A DNA stretch of 64,000 nucleotides, from contig NZ_JARUMJ010000001.1 in NCBI RefSeq assembly GCF_036898465.1, positions 5,766,001-5,830,000 of the forward strand, given 5' to 3'. Shown in pieces: positions 27,615-36,750 of the stretch. The position numbers were made by a program, and so were the translations under genes. Every line of letters begins with the position of its first letter. Positions within the stretch are counted from its first letter, which is position 1. Below the pieces are notes generated by a model. That model had not been told where the DNA came from. It did no database searches and saw nothing but the letters and a program-made list of their open reading frames with translations. Source of the stretch: Streptomyces sp. B21-105. Lineage in GTDB: Bacteria; Actinomycetota; Actinomycetes; Streptomycetales; Streptomycetaceae.

Positions 27615-30611
27615 ATGGGCCGTACCGCCCGTGAGAAGGCATTCAGATGGGCCGCGGCGACCGTCGCCGCACTGGCCGTGACTGCCACCGTAGCGCCGGT
27701 GTCGTACGCGGACACGACAGGTGAGCCGGGCCCGCGGCGGGTCGGCTCGGCGCCGAAGGTCCCGCAGGGCGCCGACCGTTCGGCGGACCCGGCGCCGGGG
27801 CAGACGCTCGACCTGAGCGTCATCCTGGAGCCGCGCGACCAGGCTGCGCTGAACCGTTTCGTCGCCGACGTCGCCAACCCCAAGTCCCCGAACTACCGTC
27901 AGTACCTCGGTACGGGCGAGTTCGCGACCGCGTTCGGCGCGCTGCCGCGGACCGTGGAGCGGGTCCGCGCCGAGCTCGAGGCGAAGGGCCTCACGGTCGG
28001 CGAACCGGAGGCCGACGGCCTCACGCTGCCGGTGCGCGCCACGGTCGCCGAGGCGGCGAAGGCCTTCGCGACGGAGTTCGACGGCTACAAGCTGAAGAAC
28101 GGCAAAACCGGTGTCACCAACACCCGCGCGCCGCAGTTCGGCGGTACGACCGCGGGCGACATCCGCGCGGTCGTCGGCCTGAACACGCTGGCGACGTACG
28201 AGCCGAGGAACACCGGCGCCAAGGGCCCGGCCCGCAAGCAGCGGACCACGGATCCGAGCGATGGCGCCCGCCAGTCCCGTCTGACGGGGACCACCCCGAC
28301 GATGTGCTCGTCCATCAGGGACCTGTACGCCCAGCCCCCTGCCGCGTACGACAAGCAGGACTACTGGAGCGCCAGGTCCCTGGCGACCGCGTACAACATG
28401 GCGGACCAGCCCAACGTGCAGACCGGCACCACCGTCGCCGTCTACTCGCTGGAGAACTACGACCTGCGCGACATCGCGAGCTACCAGGCTTGCCACGGCA
28501 CGAAGGCCCCGGTCAGCTCGGTGCGGGTCAACGGCGGTCCGACGGATCCGGCGGACCTCGACACCGGCGTGGGTCTGGAGACCGCGCTGGACGTCGAGAC
28601 CATCATCGGTCTCGCCCCGCAGGCCAAGATCCTCGTCTACCAAGGCCCGAACACCTGGGAGGACGGGGTCGACGTCTTCCGCAGGATCGTCACGGAGAAC
28701 CGGGCCAAGGTCGTCTCCGTCAGCTGGGGCAGCTGTGAGGTGAACACGCCGACCGACGTGATGGACGCCGAGACCCTGGCGTTCCAGCAGGCCGCCGCCC
28801 AGGGCCAGACCATCGTCGCCGCCTCCGGCGACAGCGGCTCCACCGGCTGCTACAGCGACGACTACAACGACCCCAACGCCGACCAGCTGGTCACCGACAA
28901 CCCGGCGAGCTCGCCGTACGTCCTCGGCGTCGGCGGCACCACCATGCAGACCTCGGTCTCCAACCAGACCACGTGGACCGGCTCCGGCGGCGGCGTCTCC
29001 CGCCGCTTCCCGCTGGCCGCCGACGGCTTCCAGAGCGGCAGGACCGGTGCCGGCTACAGCGACGCCTGCGTCGCCGGCGCGAGCCAGGTCTGCCGTCAGG
29101 TCCCGGACGTCTCCGGCGTCGGCGACCCGGCCACCGGCTACCCCGTCGCCTTCGGCCACGACACCGACGGCAACCAGTACTGGCACATCATCGGCGGCAC
29201 CAGCGGCGCCGCCCCGGTGTGGGCCGCGCTCATGGCGCAGGCCGACCAGGACCTCGCCTGCCAGGCCAACGGCTCCGTGGGCGATGTCCACTCCGCGCTG
29301 TACAAGCTCCCGGCCACCGCGTTCCGTGACGTCACCACCGGCGACAACAACGTGCTGGAATCCGGCAACTTCAGCGGTTTGTACCAGGCCGGCACCGGCT
29401 ATGACCTCGCGACCGGCCTCGGTACCCCGAACGGCCGCGAGATCGTCAAGGGCCTGTGCCAGTCCGTCCCGCGCTCCCCGGCCGGCACCTTCAACGCGCT
29501 GACCCCGGCTCGCATCCTCGACACCCGCTACGGCATAGGCCGCACCGGCACCTCCCCGGTCGCCGCGAACGCCACGGTCAAGCTGAAGGTGACGGGCGTC
29601 GGCGGCGTCCCGGCCACCGGTGTCACCGCGGTCGTCGTGAACGTCACGGCCGCATCGCCCACCGCGACCGGTCACCTCATCGCGTACCCGAGCGGCACCA
29701 CCCGCCCGTCCTCGTCCAACATGAACTGGCTGAAGGGCCAGATCGTCCCGAACCTGGTGACCGTCCCGGTCGGCAAGGACGGCTCGATCGACCTCTTCAA
29801 CGCCGGCAGCGGCACCGTGCACTTCATCGCGGACGTCTCCGGCTACTACTCCACCGAGGCCGGCGGCAGCACCTACCTGCCCAAGGGACCGGCCCGGGTC
29901 CTCGACACCCGCAACGCCATCGGCGTCCCCGGCAAGACCCCGGTCGCCGGCCAGGGCACCGTGTCCCTGAAGGTCGCGGGCGTCGGCGGGGTGCCCGCCA
30001 CGGGCGCCACCGCCGTGGTCCTCAACGTCACGGCCACCGGGGCGACCTCGACGGGCCACCTGATCGCGTACCCGAACGGCGCCACCCGCCCGACCGCGTC
30101 GAACATCAACTGGCTCACGGGCCAGACGCGCCCGAACATGGTGGTCCTGCCCATCGGCGCCGACGGCAAGGTGAACCTGTACAACGCCGGCCTCGGCACC
30201 GTGCACTTCATCGCGGACGTCTTCGGCTACTTCACGCCCACTACGGAGGGCTCGTCCTTCCACACCGCGGGCCCGAGCCGGCTGCTCGACACCCGGTACG
30301 CCCTCGGCACGTCCCGCACCACGCCGGTGTCCGGCGGCTCCACCCTGGTGCTGAACATCAACGACGGCCACACCCTGGCGAACGCCAAGGCCGTGGTCCT
30401 CAACGTCACCGTAACGGCCCCGACGACCAACGGCTTCCTGACCGTCTGGCCGGATGGGACCACCCTGCCGAACGCGTCCAACCTCAACTGGACCACCGGC
30501 CAGACCGTGGCCAACCTGGTGACCGTGCCCGTCGTCAACGGAAAGATCGACTTCCGTCCGAACGCCGGCGGCGTGCACGTGATCGCCGACCTGTTCGGGT
30601 ACTACCTGTAG
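27615..30611 (+). CDS. secreted sedolisin (S53) protease with three C-terminal repeat domains
   Basis: 998 residues. Signal peptide (about 1-32), an inhibitory Pro-kumamolisin propeptide (about 60-190), then the S53 catalytic domain (about 225-640). E322 and D326 form the ETALD pair, D406 lies in ASGDSGSTG and S530 in GGTSGAAP; FRDVTTGDN and GYDLATGLG form the calcium site. Three repeats of about 110 residues follow, each starting ARILDTR or similar and containing LNVTA, GHLIAYPSGTTRPSSSN and FIADVSGYY. This module is common at the ends of Streptomyces exoenzymes; its ligand is unknown. Acidic-pH exoprotease by family. Confidence 0.92.
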   Translation: MGRTAREKAFRWAAATVAALAVTATVAPVSYADTTGEPGPRRVGSAPKVPQGADRSADPAPGQTLDLSVILEPRDQAALNRFVADVANPKSPNYRQYLGTGEFATAFGALPRTVERVRAELEAKGLTVGEPEADGLTLPVRATVAEAAKAFATEFDGYKLKNGKTGVTNTRAPQFGGTTAGDIRAVVGLNTLATYEPRNTGAKGPARKQRTTDPSDGARQSRLTGTTPTMCSSIRDLYAQPPAAYDKQDYWSARSLATAYNMADQPNVQTGTTVAVYSLENYDLRDIASYQACHGTKAPVSSVRVNGGPTDPADLDTGVGLETALDVETIIGLAPQAKILVYQGPNTWEDGVDVFRRIVTENRAKVVSVSWGSCEVNTPTDVMDAETLAFQQAAAQGQTIVAASGDSGSTGCYSDDYNDPNADQLVTDNPASSPYVLGVGGTTMQTSVSNQTTWTGSGGGVSRRFPLAADGFQSGRTGAGYSDACVAGASQVCRQVPDVSGVGDPATGYPVAFGHDTDGNQYWHIIGGTSGAAPVWAALMAQADQDLACQANGSVGDVHSALYKLPATAFRDVTTGDNNVLESGNFSGLYQAGTGYDLATGLGTPNGREIVKGLCQSVPRSPAGTFNALTPARILDTRYGIGRTGTSPVAANATVKLKVTGVGGVPATGVTAVVVNVTAASPTATGHLIAYPSGTTRPSSSNMNWLKGQIVPNLVTVPVGKDGSIDLFNAGSGTVHFIADVSGYYSTEAGGSTYLPKGPARVLDTRNAIGVPGKTPVAGQGTVSLKVAGVGGVPATGATAVVLNVTATGATSTGHLIAYPNGATRPTASNINWLTGQTRPNMVVLPIGADGKVNLYNAGLGTVHFIADVFGYFTPTTEGSSFHTAGPSRLLDTRYALGTSRTTPVSGGSTLVLNINDGHTLANAKAVVLNVTVTAPTTNGFLTVWPDGTTLPNASNLNWTTGQTVANLVTVPVVNGKIDFRPNAGGVHVIADLFGYYL

Positions 30612-30652
30612 TCCCCCCGCGAGTGGTCCGCCGCGCGCGGGACGCATGACAC

Positions 30653-30696
30653 GGGCCCTGCCCCCACCGCTTCGGTTCGCGGTGGGGGCAGGGCCC
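30653..30696. terminator. 18-bp perfect stem terminator of the protease gene
   Basis: GGGCCCTGCCCCCACCGC pairs exactly with GCGGTGGGGGCAGGGCCC around TTCGGTTC, 41 bp after the stop codon. Confidence 0.9.
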
Positions 30697-31282
30697 CTCC
30701 CGCTCCCGGCGCTCGCGTCACCCGGCTGACCGTCCCACGGCCACCGGCAGCCGGCCGCCGGCCCGTGCGGCCTCACGGGGCTCATGAGACCCATGAGGCC
30801 GCACGATCCAAATCATGCCGATCACGAGGGCCCGCCGTGCCGGGCACCAAGCAGACCGGGATTCTCGAGGAATCCGGGGACGTCCTCCTGCCACAGCCGC
30901 ATGCCCACCGTGGTCCGCTCGCCGGTGCCGTCAGGGGACACGAGGCCCGCAGCGCCGCCGACCGTCGCACAGCGTTACCGAAACGACACGTGGCGATGGC
31001 GGTTCCGGGAACCGGCCGCAGGTCGCTCGGGCCCCTCTGGCCCCATCCGGTTCCGGTGAGTGGACAGCTCCGGCGCCCCGCGGCGGGCCATGGTATGCGT
31101 GGAGGAACAGGAAAAGGGTGGGTCCCATGATTGACTCGGTCGGAAGAGCGGGCTATTTTACCCACCCTCGTCGACAGCCATGCGCCGCGCGGTCAACTGA
31201 TCTCCCCTAACGGGCTGATTTTTTGTTGATCCTGGTGGGTTGACCACCCCGGCGTCCTACCCTTCAGAGGGTGAAGCAACTG
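30697..31282. other. 586-bp intergenic region, no gene recognised
   Basis: No reading frame here has convincing similarity or a good start. The last 60 bp hold an AT-rich stretch (GATTTTTTGTTGATC, about 31217-31231) likely to be part of the promoter for the amidohydrolase gene. Confidence 0.45.
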
Positions 31283-32548
31283 ATGTCCCGAGAGTCCGAG
31301 GCCGATCCCTCAGGGGAAGCAGCGCTCCCCGGCGCCCTCCCCGGCGTCCTTCCGGGCGTTCTGCCGGAGGCGCTGCGCGCCGAGCTCGTGGCCTTCCGCC
31401 GCGACCTGCACATGCACCCTGAGCTGGGCAACCAGGAGTTCCGCACGACGGCCGCGATCAAGGCCCGCCTCGAGAAGGCTGGCCTCAGGCCGCGCGTACT
31501 GGCCGTCGGCACCGGCCTCATCTGCGACATCGGGCCCGTGGGGGCCGAGGGTGCGGCGGTGGACGGCGTCCCCGTCCTCGCGATGCGCGCCGACATCGAC
31601 GCGCTGCCCATCCCGGACACGAAGACCGAGTGCGCCTACCGGTCCACCGTCCCCGACCGCGCGCACGCCTGCGGCCACGACGTGCACACCACCGTCGTCC
31701 TCGGCGCCGGTCTCGTCCTGGCGGAGCTGCACCGGCAGGGCCGGCTCCCGCGGCGGGTGCGGCTGATCTTCCAGCCCGCGGAGGAGGTGCTGCCCGGCGG
31801 CGCCGCCGACGCCATCGCCGACGGCGCGCTGGACGGGGTGGGCCGGATCATCGCCGTGCACTGCGATCCCCGGGTCGACGCGGGCAAGGTCGGTCTGCGC
31901 GAGGGCGCCATCACCTCCGCCTGCGACCGGCTGGAGATCTCCCTGGACGGTCCCGGCGGCCACACCGCACGCCCGCACCTGACCACCGACCTCGTCACCG
32001 CGGCCGCCCGGGTCGTCACCGACGTGCCCGCGCTGGTCGGCCGCCGGGTCGACACGCGCGCCGGGCTGGCCGTCACCTGGGGCCGCATCGAGAGCGGCCA
32101 CGCCCCGAACGTGATCCCGCAGCACGCCGAGCTCTCCGGGACCGTCCGCTGCCTGGACATCGACGCGTGGCGGCAGGCGCCGGACATCGTGGTCGCGGCG
32201 ATCGACGAGGTGGCCAACCTGCACCGGGCCAAGTCGGAGATCAACTACGTGCGGGGCGTCCCGCCCGTCGTCAACGACGGCGACGTCACCGCCCTGCTGC
32301 GGGACGCCATGGTGGCCCGGCGTGGCGAGTCGGCAGTGGAGGGCACCGAGCAGAGCCTCGGCGGCGAGGACTTCTCCTGGTACCTGGAGCGGGTCCCCGG
32401 CTCGATGGCCCGCCTCGGCGTGCGCCCGCCCGGCGAGCGCACCGTGCGCGATCTGCACCAGGGCGACTTCGACGCCGACGAGTCGGCGATCACCGTCGGC
32501 GTGGAACTCTTCACGGCGGCAGCGCTGCTGGACGCGGCCGACAGGTGA
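31283..32548 (+). CDS. M20-family amidohydrolase (peptidase D/AbgB-like)
   Basis: 421 residues. Zinc-dependent hydrolase of N-acyl or amino-acyl bonds: LHMHPELGNQEF near the N-terminus, MRADIDALPI, the metal site in AHACGHDVHT, LIFQPAEEVLPGGA, GHTARPH in the dimerisation domain and GGEDFSWYL near the end. The N-terminal 30 residues hold GALPGVLPGVLPEAL repeats. ATG 31283 is preferred over GTG 31271 because GAGGGTGA sits at the right distance from it. It precedes the nucleoside operon by about 290 bp and may or may not be linked to it. Confidence 0.85.
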   Translation: MSRESEADPSGEAALPGALPGVLPGVLPEALRAELVAFRRDLHMHPELGNQEFRTTAAIKARLEKAGLRPRVLAVGTGLICDIGPVGAEGAAVDGVPVLAMRADIDALPIPDTKTECAYRSTVPDRAHACGHDVHTTVVLGAGLVLAELHRQGRLPRRVRLIFQPAEEVLPGGAADAIADGALDGVGRIIAVHCDPRVDAGKVGLREGAITSACDRLEISLDGPGGHTARPHLTTDLVTAAARVVTDVPALVGRRVDTRAGLAVTWGRIESGHAPNVIPQHAELSGTVRCLDIDAWRQAPDIVVAAIDEVANLHRAKSEINYVRGVPPVVNDGDVTALLRDAMVARRGESAVEGTEQSLGGEDFSWYLERVPGSMARLGVRPPGERTVRDLHQGDFDADESAITVGVELFTAAALLDAADR

Positions 32549-32716
32549 GCGGAGGGCGGAACGGCCCGAAGGGGGTCGTTCCGCCGTTCGGCGCAACCCT
32601 GTTGTAAGCCATTCGTCCTCGGTTCGAAATCATCGGCGCGAAGCCGCAAGGGACCGAGTTCAGACGGCGTTCGCCTCGAATCGATAACGGCGTCGCGAGG
32701 GGTGTTTTTCTGACAT

Positions 32717-32728
32717 CTACGCGCGTTA
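32717..32728. promoter_or_regulatory. nucleoside operator copy 1 (CTACGCGCGTTA)
   Basis: Eleven of twelve positions match CTACGCGCGTAG, the perfect palindrome seen upstream of add and deoC. It lies 107 bp before the BMP lipoprotein start, next to TTACGAT, a possible -10 element. Confidence 0.7.
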
Positions 32729-32834
32729 CGATGCCGCGAAGCCAACGCCGATCGGGGCGTTCAGGCCCGAGCACTGGCATGGTGCTCACATCAAGCGCCG
32801 ACGAGGCGCTCAGGTCAGGTGAAGGAGCCTTCCC

Positions 32835-33899
32835 GTGCGCCGGGTAGCCAAGCTTTCCGCTGCGTGTATCGCCACCGCAGCTCTCGCACTGACTGCCACT
32901 GCATGTGGCAGCACCTCCTCCGAGAACGACAGCAGCAGCTCGTCCTCCGCCTCCGCCGGCGGCGGCTCGGGCGTCAAGATCGGTCTCGCCTTCGACGTCG
33001 GCGGCCGTGGTGACCGTTCCTTCAACGACTCCGCCGCGCGCGGCGCCGACAAGGCCAAGGCCGAGTTCGGCGGCTCCCTCAAGGAGCTGACCGCCAAGAC
33101 CACCGACACCGAGGCCGACCGCGAGCAGCGCCTGACCGACCTGGCGGACGCCGGCTACAACCCCATCGTCGGCGTCGGCTTCTCCTACGCCGCCTCGATG
33201 ACCAAGGTCGCCGCGAAGTACCCGAAGGTCAGCTTCGGCATCGTCGACTCGGTGGTGGACGCCAAGAACGTCGACAGCATCACCTTCACCGAGGAGCAGG
33301 GCTCCTACCTGGCCGGTGTCGCCGCGGCGCTGAAGACCAAGAAGGACCACGTCGGCTTCATCGGCGGCGTCGACGTCCCGCTGATCAAGAAGTTCGAGGC
33401 GGGCTTCACGCAGGGCGTGCACGACACCAAGCCGACCATCAAGGTCGACAGCCAGTACCTGAGCCACGGCTCGGACTTCTCCGGTTTCGCCAGCCCCGAC
33501 AAGGGCAAGGCCGCCGCGTCGGGCATGCTCGACAACGGCGCCGACGTCATCTACACCGCGGCCGGCTCCTCCGGCAACGGCGCGATCGAGGCCGTCAACG
33601 GCGTCAAGGGCGCCTGGGCCATCGGCGTGGACTCCGACCAGTACAACATCCCGGGTCTGGCCAAGTACAAGGCCTCCATCCTGACCTCGATGGTCAAGAA
33701 CGTCGACGTCGGCGTCTACGACTTCGTCAAGTCCGTCCACGACGGCAAGCCGCTGACGGGCGTCAACAACTACTCGCTCGCCAAGAACGGCGTCTCGCTC
33801 GCCACCAGCGGTGGCTTCATCGACGACATCAAGACCCAGCTGGACGCGGCGAAGCAGAAGATCGTCGACGGCTCCATCAAGGTCAAGACCACTCCGTGA
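32835..33899 (+). CDS. BMP-family nucleoside-binding lipoprotein
   Basis: 354 residues. Lipoprotein signal (about 1-24, cleavage before Cys in LTATACGS), a Ser-rich linker, then a PnrA/BMP domain: KIGLAFDVGGRGDRSFNDSA, DAGYNPIVGVGFSYAASM, SFGIVDSVV and AWAIGVDSDQYN. BMP proteins such as PnrA of Treponema bind purine nucleosides. It is the extracellular receptor for the ABC transporter encoded just downstream. GTG 32835 follows GAAGGAG. A 14-bp terminator-like hairpin separates it from the ATPase gene, as often seen when a receptor is made in excess of its transporter. Confidence 0.92.
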   Translation: MRRVAKLSAACIATAALALTATACGSTSSENDSSSSSSASAGGGSGVKIGLAFDVGGRGDRSFNDSAARGADKAKAEFGGSLKELTAKTTDTEADREQRLTDLADAGYNPIVGVGFSYAASMTKVAAKYPKVSFGIVDSVVDAKNVDSITFTEEQGSYLAGVAAALKTKKDHVGFIGGVDVPLIKKFEAGFTQGVHDTKPTIKVDSQYLSHGSDFSGFASPDKGKAAASGMLDNGADVIYTAAGSSGNGAIEAVNGVKGAWAIGVDSDQYNIPGLAKYKASILTSMVKNVDVGVYDFVKSVHDGKPLTGVNNYSLAKNGVSLATSGGFIDDIKTQLDAAKQKIVDGSIKVKTTP

Positions 33900-33922
33900 C
33901 CTGAGGCTCGCCGCCTGACCCC

Positions 33923-33962
33923 GGCTCGACGAGGGGGGTGCACGACAACCCCTCGTCGAGCC
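33923..33962. terminator. hairpin between lipoprotein and ABC ATPase genes
   Basis: GGCTCGACGAGGGG pairs exactly with CCCCTCGTCGAGCC. It is 24 bp past the lipoprotein stop and probably gives partial termination, leaving the receptor mRNA more abundant. Confidence 0.85.
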
Positions 33963-33979
33963 ATAACAATGTGTCAACT

Positions 33980-33991
33980 CTACGCGTGTAG
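33980..33991. promoter_or_regulatory. nucleoside operator copy 2 (CTACGCGTGTAG)
   Basis: Differs from CTACGCGCGTAG at one position. It lies 76 bp before the ATPase start and after the terminator, indicating that the ATPase-permease-cdd group has its own regulated promoter. Confidence 0.7.
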
Positions 33992-34066
33992 CACGGAGTT
34001 GCCGCGCTAGCGTCGCCGACGCCTGCCCTCCCCTACGCAGCCCCTTTTCCCCGAGGAGAGTGCGCC

Positions 34067-35626
34067 ATCAACGCGTCCAGCCCTCCCGCTGCCGTCGAAC
34101 TGCGCGGCATCACCAAGCGATTCCCCGGCGTCGTCGCCAACCGCGACATCGACATCACGGTTCGCACCGGCACCGTCCACGCCCTGTGCGGTGAGAACGG
34201 CGCCGGCAAATCCACCCTGATGAAGATCCTCTACGGCATGCAGCAGCCGGACGAGGGCACCATCACCGTGAACGGCGACCAGGTCACCTTCAGCAACCCC
34301 GCCGACGCCATCGCACGCGGCATCGGCATGGTGCACCAGCACTTCATGCTCGCCGACAACCTCACCGTCCTGGAGAACGTCGTCCTCGGAGCGGAGAAGC
34401 TCCACGGCATCGGCGCCAAGGCCCGGACGAAGATCAGGGAGATCTCCGACGCGTACGGCCTGAACGTGCGGCCCGACGTCCTCCTGGAGGAGCTCGGCGT
34501 CGCCGACCGCCAGCGCGTGGAGATCCTCAAGGTCCTCTACCGCGGCGCCAAGACCCTCATCCTCGACGAGCCCACGGCCGTCCTGGTGCCGCAGGAGGTC
34601 GACGCCCTCTTCGACAACCTGCGCGAGCTGAAGGCCGAGGGCCTCACCGTCATCTTCATCTCCCACAAGCTGGGAGAGGTCCTGTCCGTCGCCGACGAGA
34701 TCACCGTCATCCGGCGCGGCACCACGGTCGGCACGGTCGAGCCGGAGAACACCACCACCAAGCAGCTCGCCGAGCTGATGGTCGGCAGCGAACTGCCCAC
34801 GCCGGAGACCGAGGAGTCCACGGTCACGGACGTCCCGCTGCTGACGCTGGCGGGGCTGCACCTCACGCAGACGGACCTCGACGGCGTCGAGCGGATCATC
34901 CTCGACGACATCTCCTTCACCATCCACAAGGGCGAGGTCCTCGGCATCGCCGGCGTGGAGGGCAACGGCCAGTCCGAACTGGTCGAGGCGATCATGGGCA
35001 TCCGCGCCCCGGACGCCGGCGCCATCACGCTCGACGGCGCCGACATCTCCCACGTCCCCACCCGCAACCGCCGCGAGGCCGGCGTCGGCTACATCCCCGA
35101 GGACCGCCACCGCCACGGCCTGCTCCTCGAGGCGCCGCTGTGGGAGAACCGCATCCTCGGCCATGTCACCGAGCGACCCAACTCGCGCGGCCGGCTGCTC
35201 GACATCAAGGCCGCCCGCACCGACACCGACCGCATCGTCAAGGCGTACGACGTCCGCACGCCCGGCATCGACGTGACCGCCGCCTCGCTGTCCGGCGGCA
35301 ACCAGCAGAAGCTGATCGTCGGCCGCGAGATGAGCCACGCGCCCAAGCTCCTCATCGCCGCCCACCCCACCCGCGGTGTGGACGTCGGCGCGCAGGCCGC
35401 GATCTGGGACCACATCCGCGAGGCGCGCCGCGAGGGCCTGGCCGTGCTGCTGATCTCCGCCGACCTGGACGAGCTCATCGGGCTCTCCGACACCCTGCGG
35501 GTGATGTACCGCGGCCGGCTGGTCGCCGACGCCGATCCCGCCACGATCACCCCCGAGGAGCTGGGCTCCGCCATGACGGGTGCGGCCACCGGCCACCTGG
35601 AGCACGCAGAGGACGACGCCCGATGA
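34067..35626 (+). CDS. nucleoside ABC transporter ATPase (two ATPase domains), apparent ATC start
   Basis: 519 residues as called. Domain 1 has Walker A GENGAGKST (about 41-49) and Walker B LILDEPTAVL; domain 2 has the degenerate Walker A GVEGNGQSE, signature LSGGNQQK and AAHPTRGVD in place of a normal Walker B, typical of the sugar/nucleoside (RbsA/NupA) class. The frame is open back to a TAG at 33989-33991 but has no ATG, GTG or TTG before Met at 34220, which lies after Walker A. The ATC at 34067 sits eight bases after GAGGAG exactly where relatives begin (INASSPPAAVELRGITKRFPG), so I call ATC as start. A sequencing error is the alternative. Confidence 0.88.
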   Translation: MNASSPPAAVELRGITKRFPGVVANRDIDITVRTGTVHALCGENGAGKSTLMKILYGMQQPDEGTITVNGDQVTFSNPADAIARGIGMVHQHFMLADNLTVLENVVLGAEKLHGIGAKARTKIREISDAYGLNVRPDVLLEELGVADRQRVEILKVLYRGAKTLILDEPTAVLVPQEVDALFDNLRELKAEGLTVIFISHKLGEVLSVADEITVIRRGTTVGTVEPENTTTKQLAELMVGSELPTPETEESTVTDVPLLTLAGLHLTQTDLDGVERIILDDISFTIHKGEVLGIAGVEGNGQSELVEAIMGIRAPDAGAITLDGADISHVPTRNRREAGVGYIPEDRHRHGLLLEAPLWENRILGHVTERPNSRGRLLDIKAARTDTDRIVKAYDVRTPGIDVTAASLSGGNQQKLIVGREMSHAPKLLIAAHPTRGVDVGAQAAIWDHIREARREGLAVLLISADLDELIGLSDTLRVMYRGRLVADADPATITPEELGSAMTGAATGHLEHAEDDAR

Positions 35627-36750
35627 AGAAGCTGACCTCAAGGATCGACAAGGAGCGGCTGCTCCTCGGCATCGCGGCCCCGCTGCTGGCGATCGTCACC
35701 GCGCTCGTCGTCACCGCCCTGGTCATCCTCGCCACCGGCAAGAACCCGGGCGCGGCCTTCAGCGACATGCTGACCTACGGCTCCGCGAGCGACAGCCAGG
35801 TCTACATCCTGAACAAGGCGACGACGTACTACCTGGCGGGTGTCGCGGTGGCCATCGGCTTCCGCATGAACCTGTTCAACATCGGCGTCGACGGCCAGTA
35901 CCGGCTCGCCGCGTTCGTCGCCGCCGTCCTCGGCGGCGCGCTGACCGTGCCCGGCTGGATCGCGATCCCGCTGATCATCCTGTGCGCCATGGCGACCGGC
36001 GCCCTGTGGGCGGCCATCGCGGGCATCCTCAAGGTGACCCGCGGCGTCAGCGAGGTCATCTCCACGATCATGCTGAACTCGATCGCCACCGCGATCATCG
36101 CCTACCTGCTGCAGCCGGGGAAGCTCGCCGAACTGCAGAGCGGCGGCACGGTCGTCTCGACCGACCCGCTGCCGAAGTCCTCGTACTTCTTCACCATCGA
36201 CACCGGCGCGGCCGGTGTGCTGTGGGGCTTCATCGTCGTCGCCGTCCTCGTCGGCGTCGCCTACTGGTTCGTGCTCGGCCGCACCCGGTTCGGCTTCGAC
36301 CTGCGCACCGTCGGCCAGTCCGAGAGCGCGGCCACCGCGAGCGGTGTCTCCGTCAAGAAGATGGTCGCGACCAGCATGATCATCTCGGGCGCCGTGGCCG
36401 GTCTGATCGGCATGCCGACCCTGCTCAACGACAGCCACCAGTTCAGCAACGACTTCCCGTCGGGCATCGGCTTCACCGGCATCGCCATCGCCCTGCTCGG
36501 CCGCAACAACCCGGTCGGGATCGCGCTCGGCGCGCTGCTCTGGGGCTTCCTGGAGCGCACCACCAACCACCTCGAGTTCGAGGGGTACGACAAGGAAATC
36601 CTCGGCGTCATCCAGGGCGTCATCGTGCTGTGTGTCGTCATCGCCTACGAGCTCGTCCGGCGCTACGGCCTCAAGCGTCAGCAGCAGCGGGTCGGCGCCG
36701 AGCTCGCCGCCCAGGCCGCCGCCCCGACCCAGAAGCAGGAGGTGGCGTGA
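35623..36750 (+). CDS. nucleoside ABC transporter permease 1
   Basis: 375 residues with about ten hydrophobic segments. The conserved region FRMNLFNIGVDGQYRLAAF (about 82-100) and GIAIALLGRNNPVGI (about 283-297) are typical of the BMP-linked permease family (NupP/YufP). Its ATG overlaps the ATPase stop by four bases (ATGA). It forms a heteromeric channel with the second permease. Confidence 0.93.
   Translation: MKKLTSRIDKERLLLGIAAPLLAIVTALVVTALVILATGKNPGAAFSDMLTYGSASDSQVYILNKATTYYLAGVAVAIGFRMNLFNIGVDGQYRLAAFVAAVLGGALTVPGWIAIPLIILCAMATGALWAAIAGILKVTRGVSEVISTIMLNSIATAIIAYLLQPGKLAELQSGGTVVSTDPLPKSSYFFTIDTGAAGVLWGFIVVAVLVGVAYWFVLGRTRFGFDLRTVGQSESAATASGVSVKKMVATSMIISGAVAGLIGMPTLLNDSHQFSNDFPSGIGFTGIAIALLGRNNPVGIALGALLWGFLERTTNHLEFEGYDKEILGVIQGVIVLCVVIAYELVRRYGLKRQQQRVGAELAAQAAAPTQKQEVA

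Noticed and set aside
27510..30794. A 1094-codon open frame antisense to the sedolisin gene
   Set aside because: It mirrors the high-GC codon pattern of the sense gene and its translation is Gly/Arg/Val/Asp-rich without motifs. The sense frame has a signal peptide, propeptide and full catalytic set.
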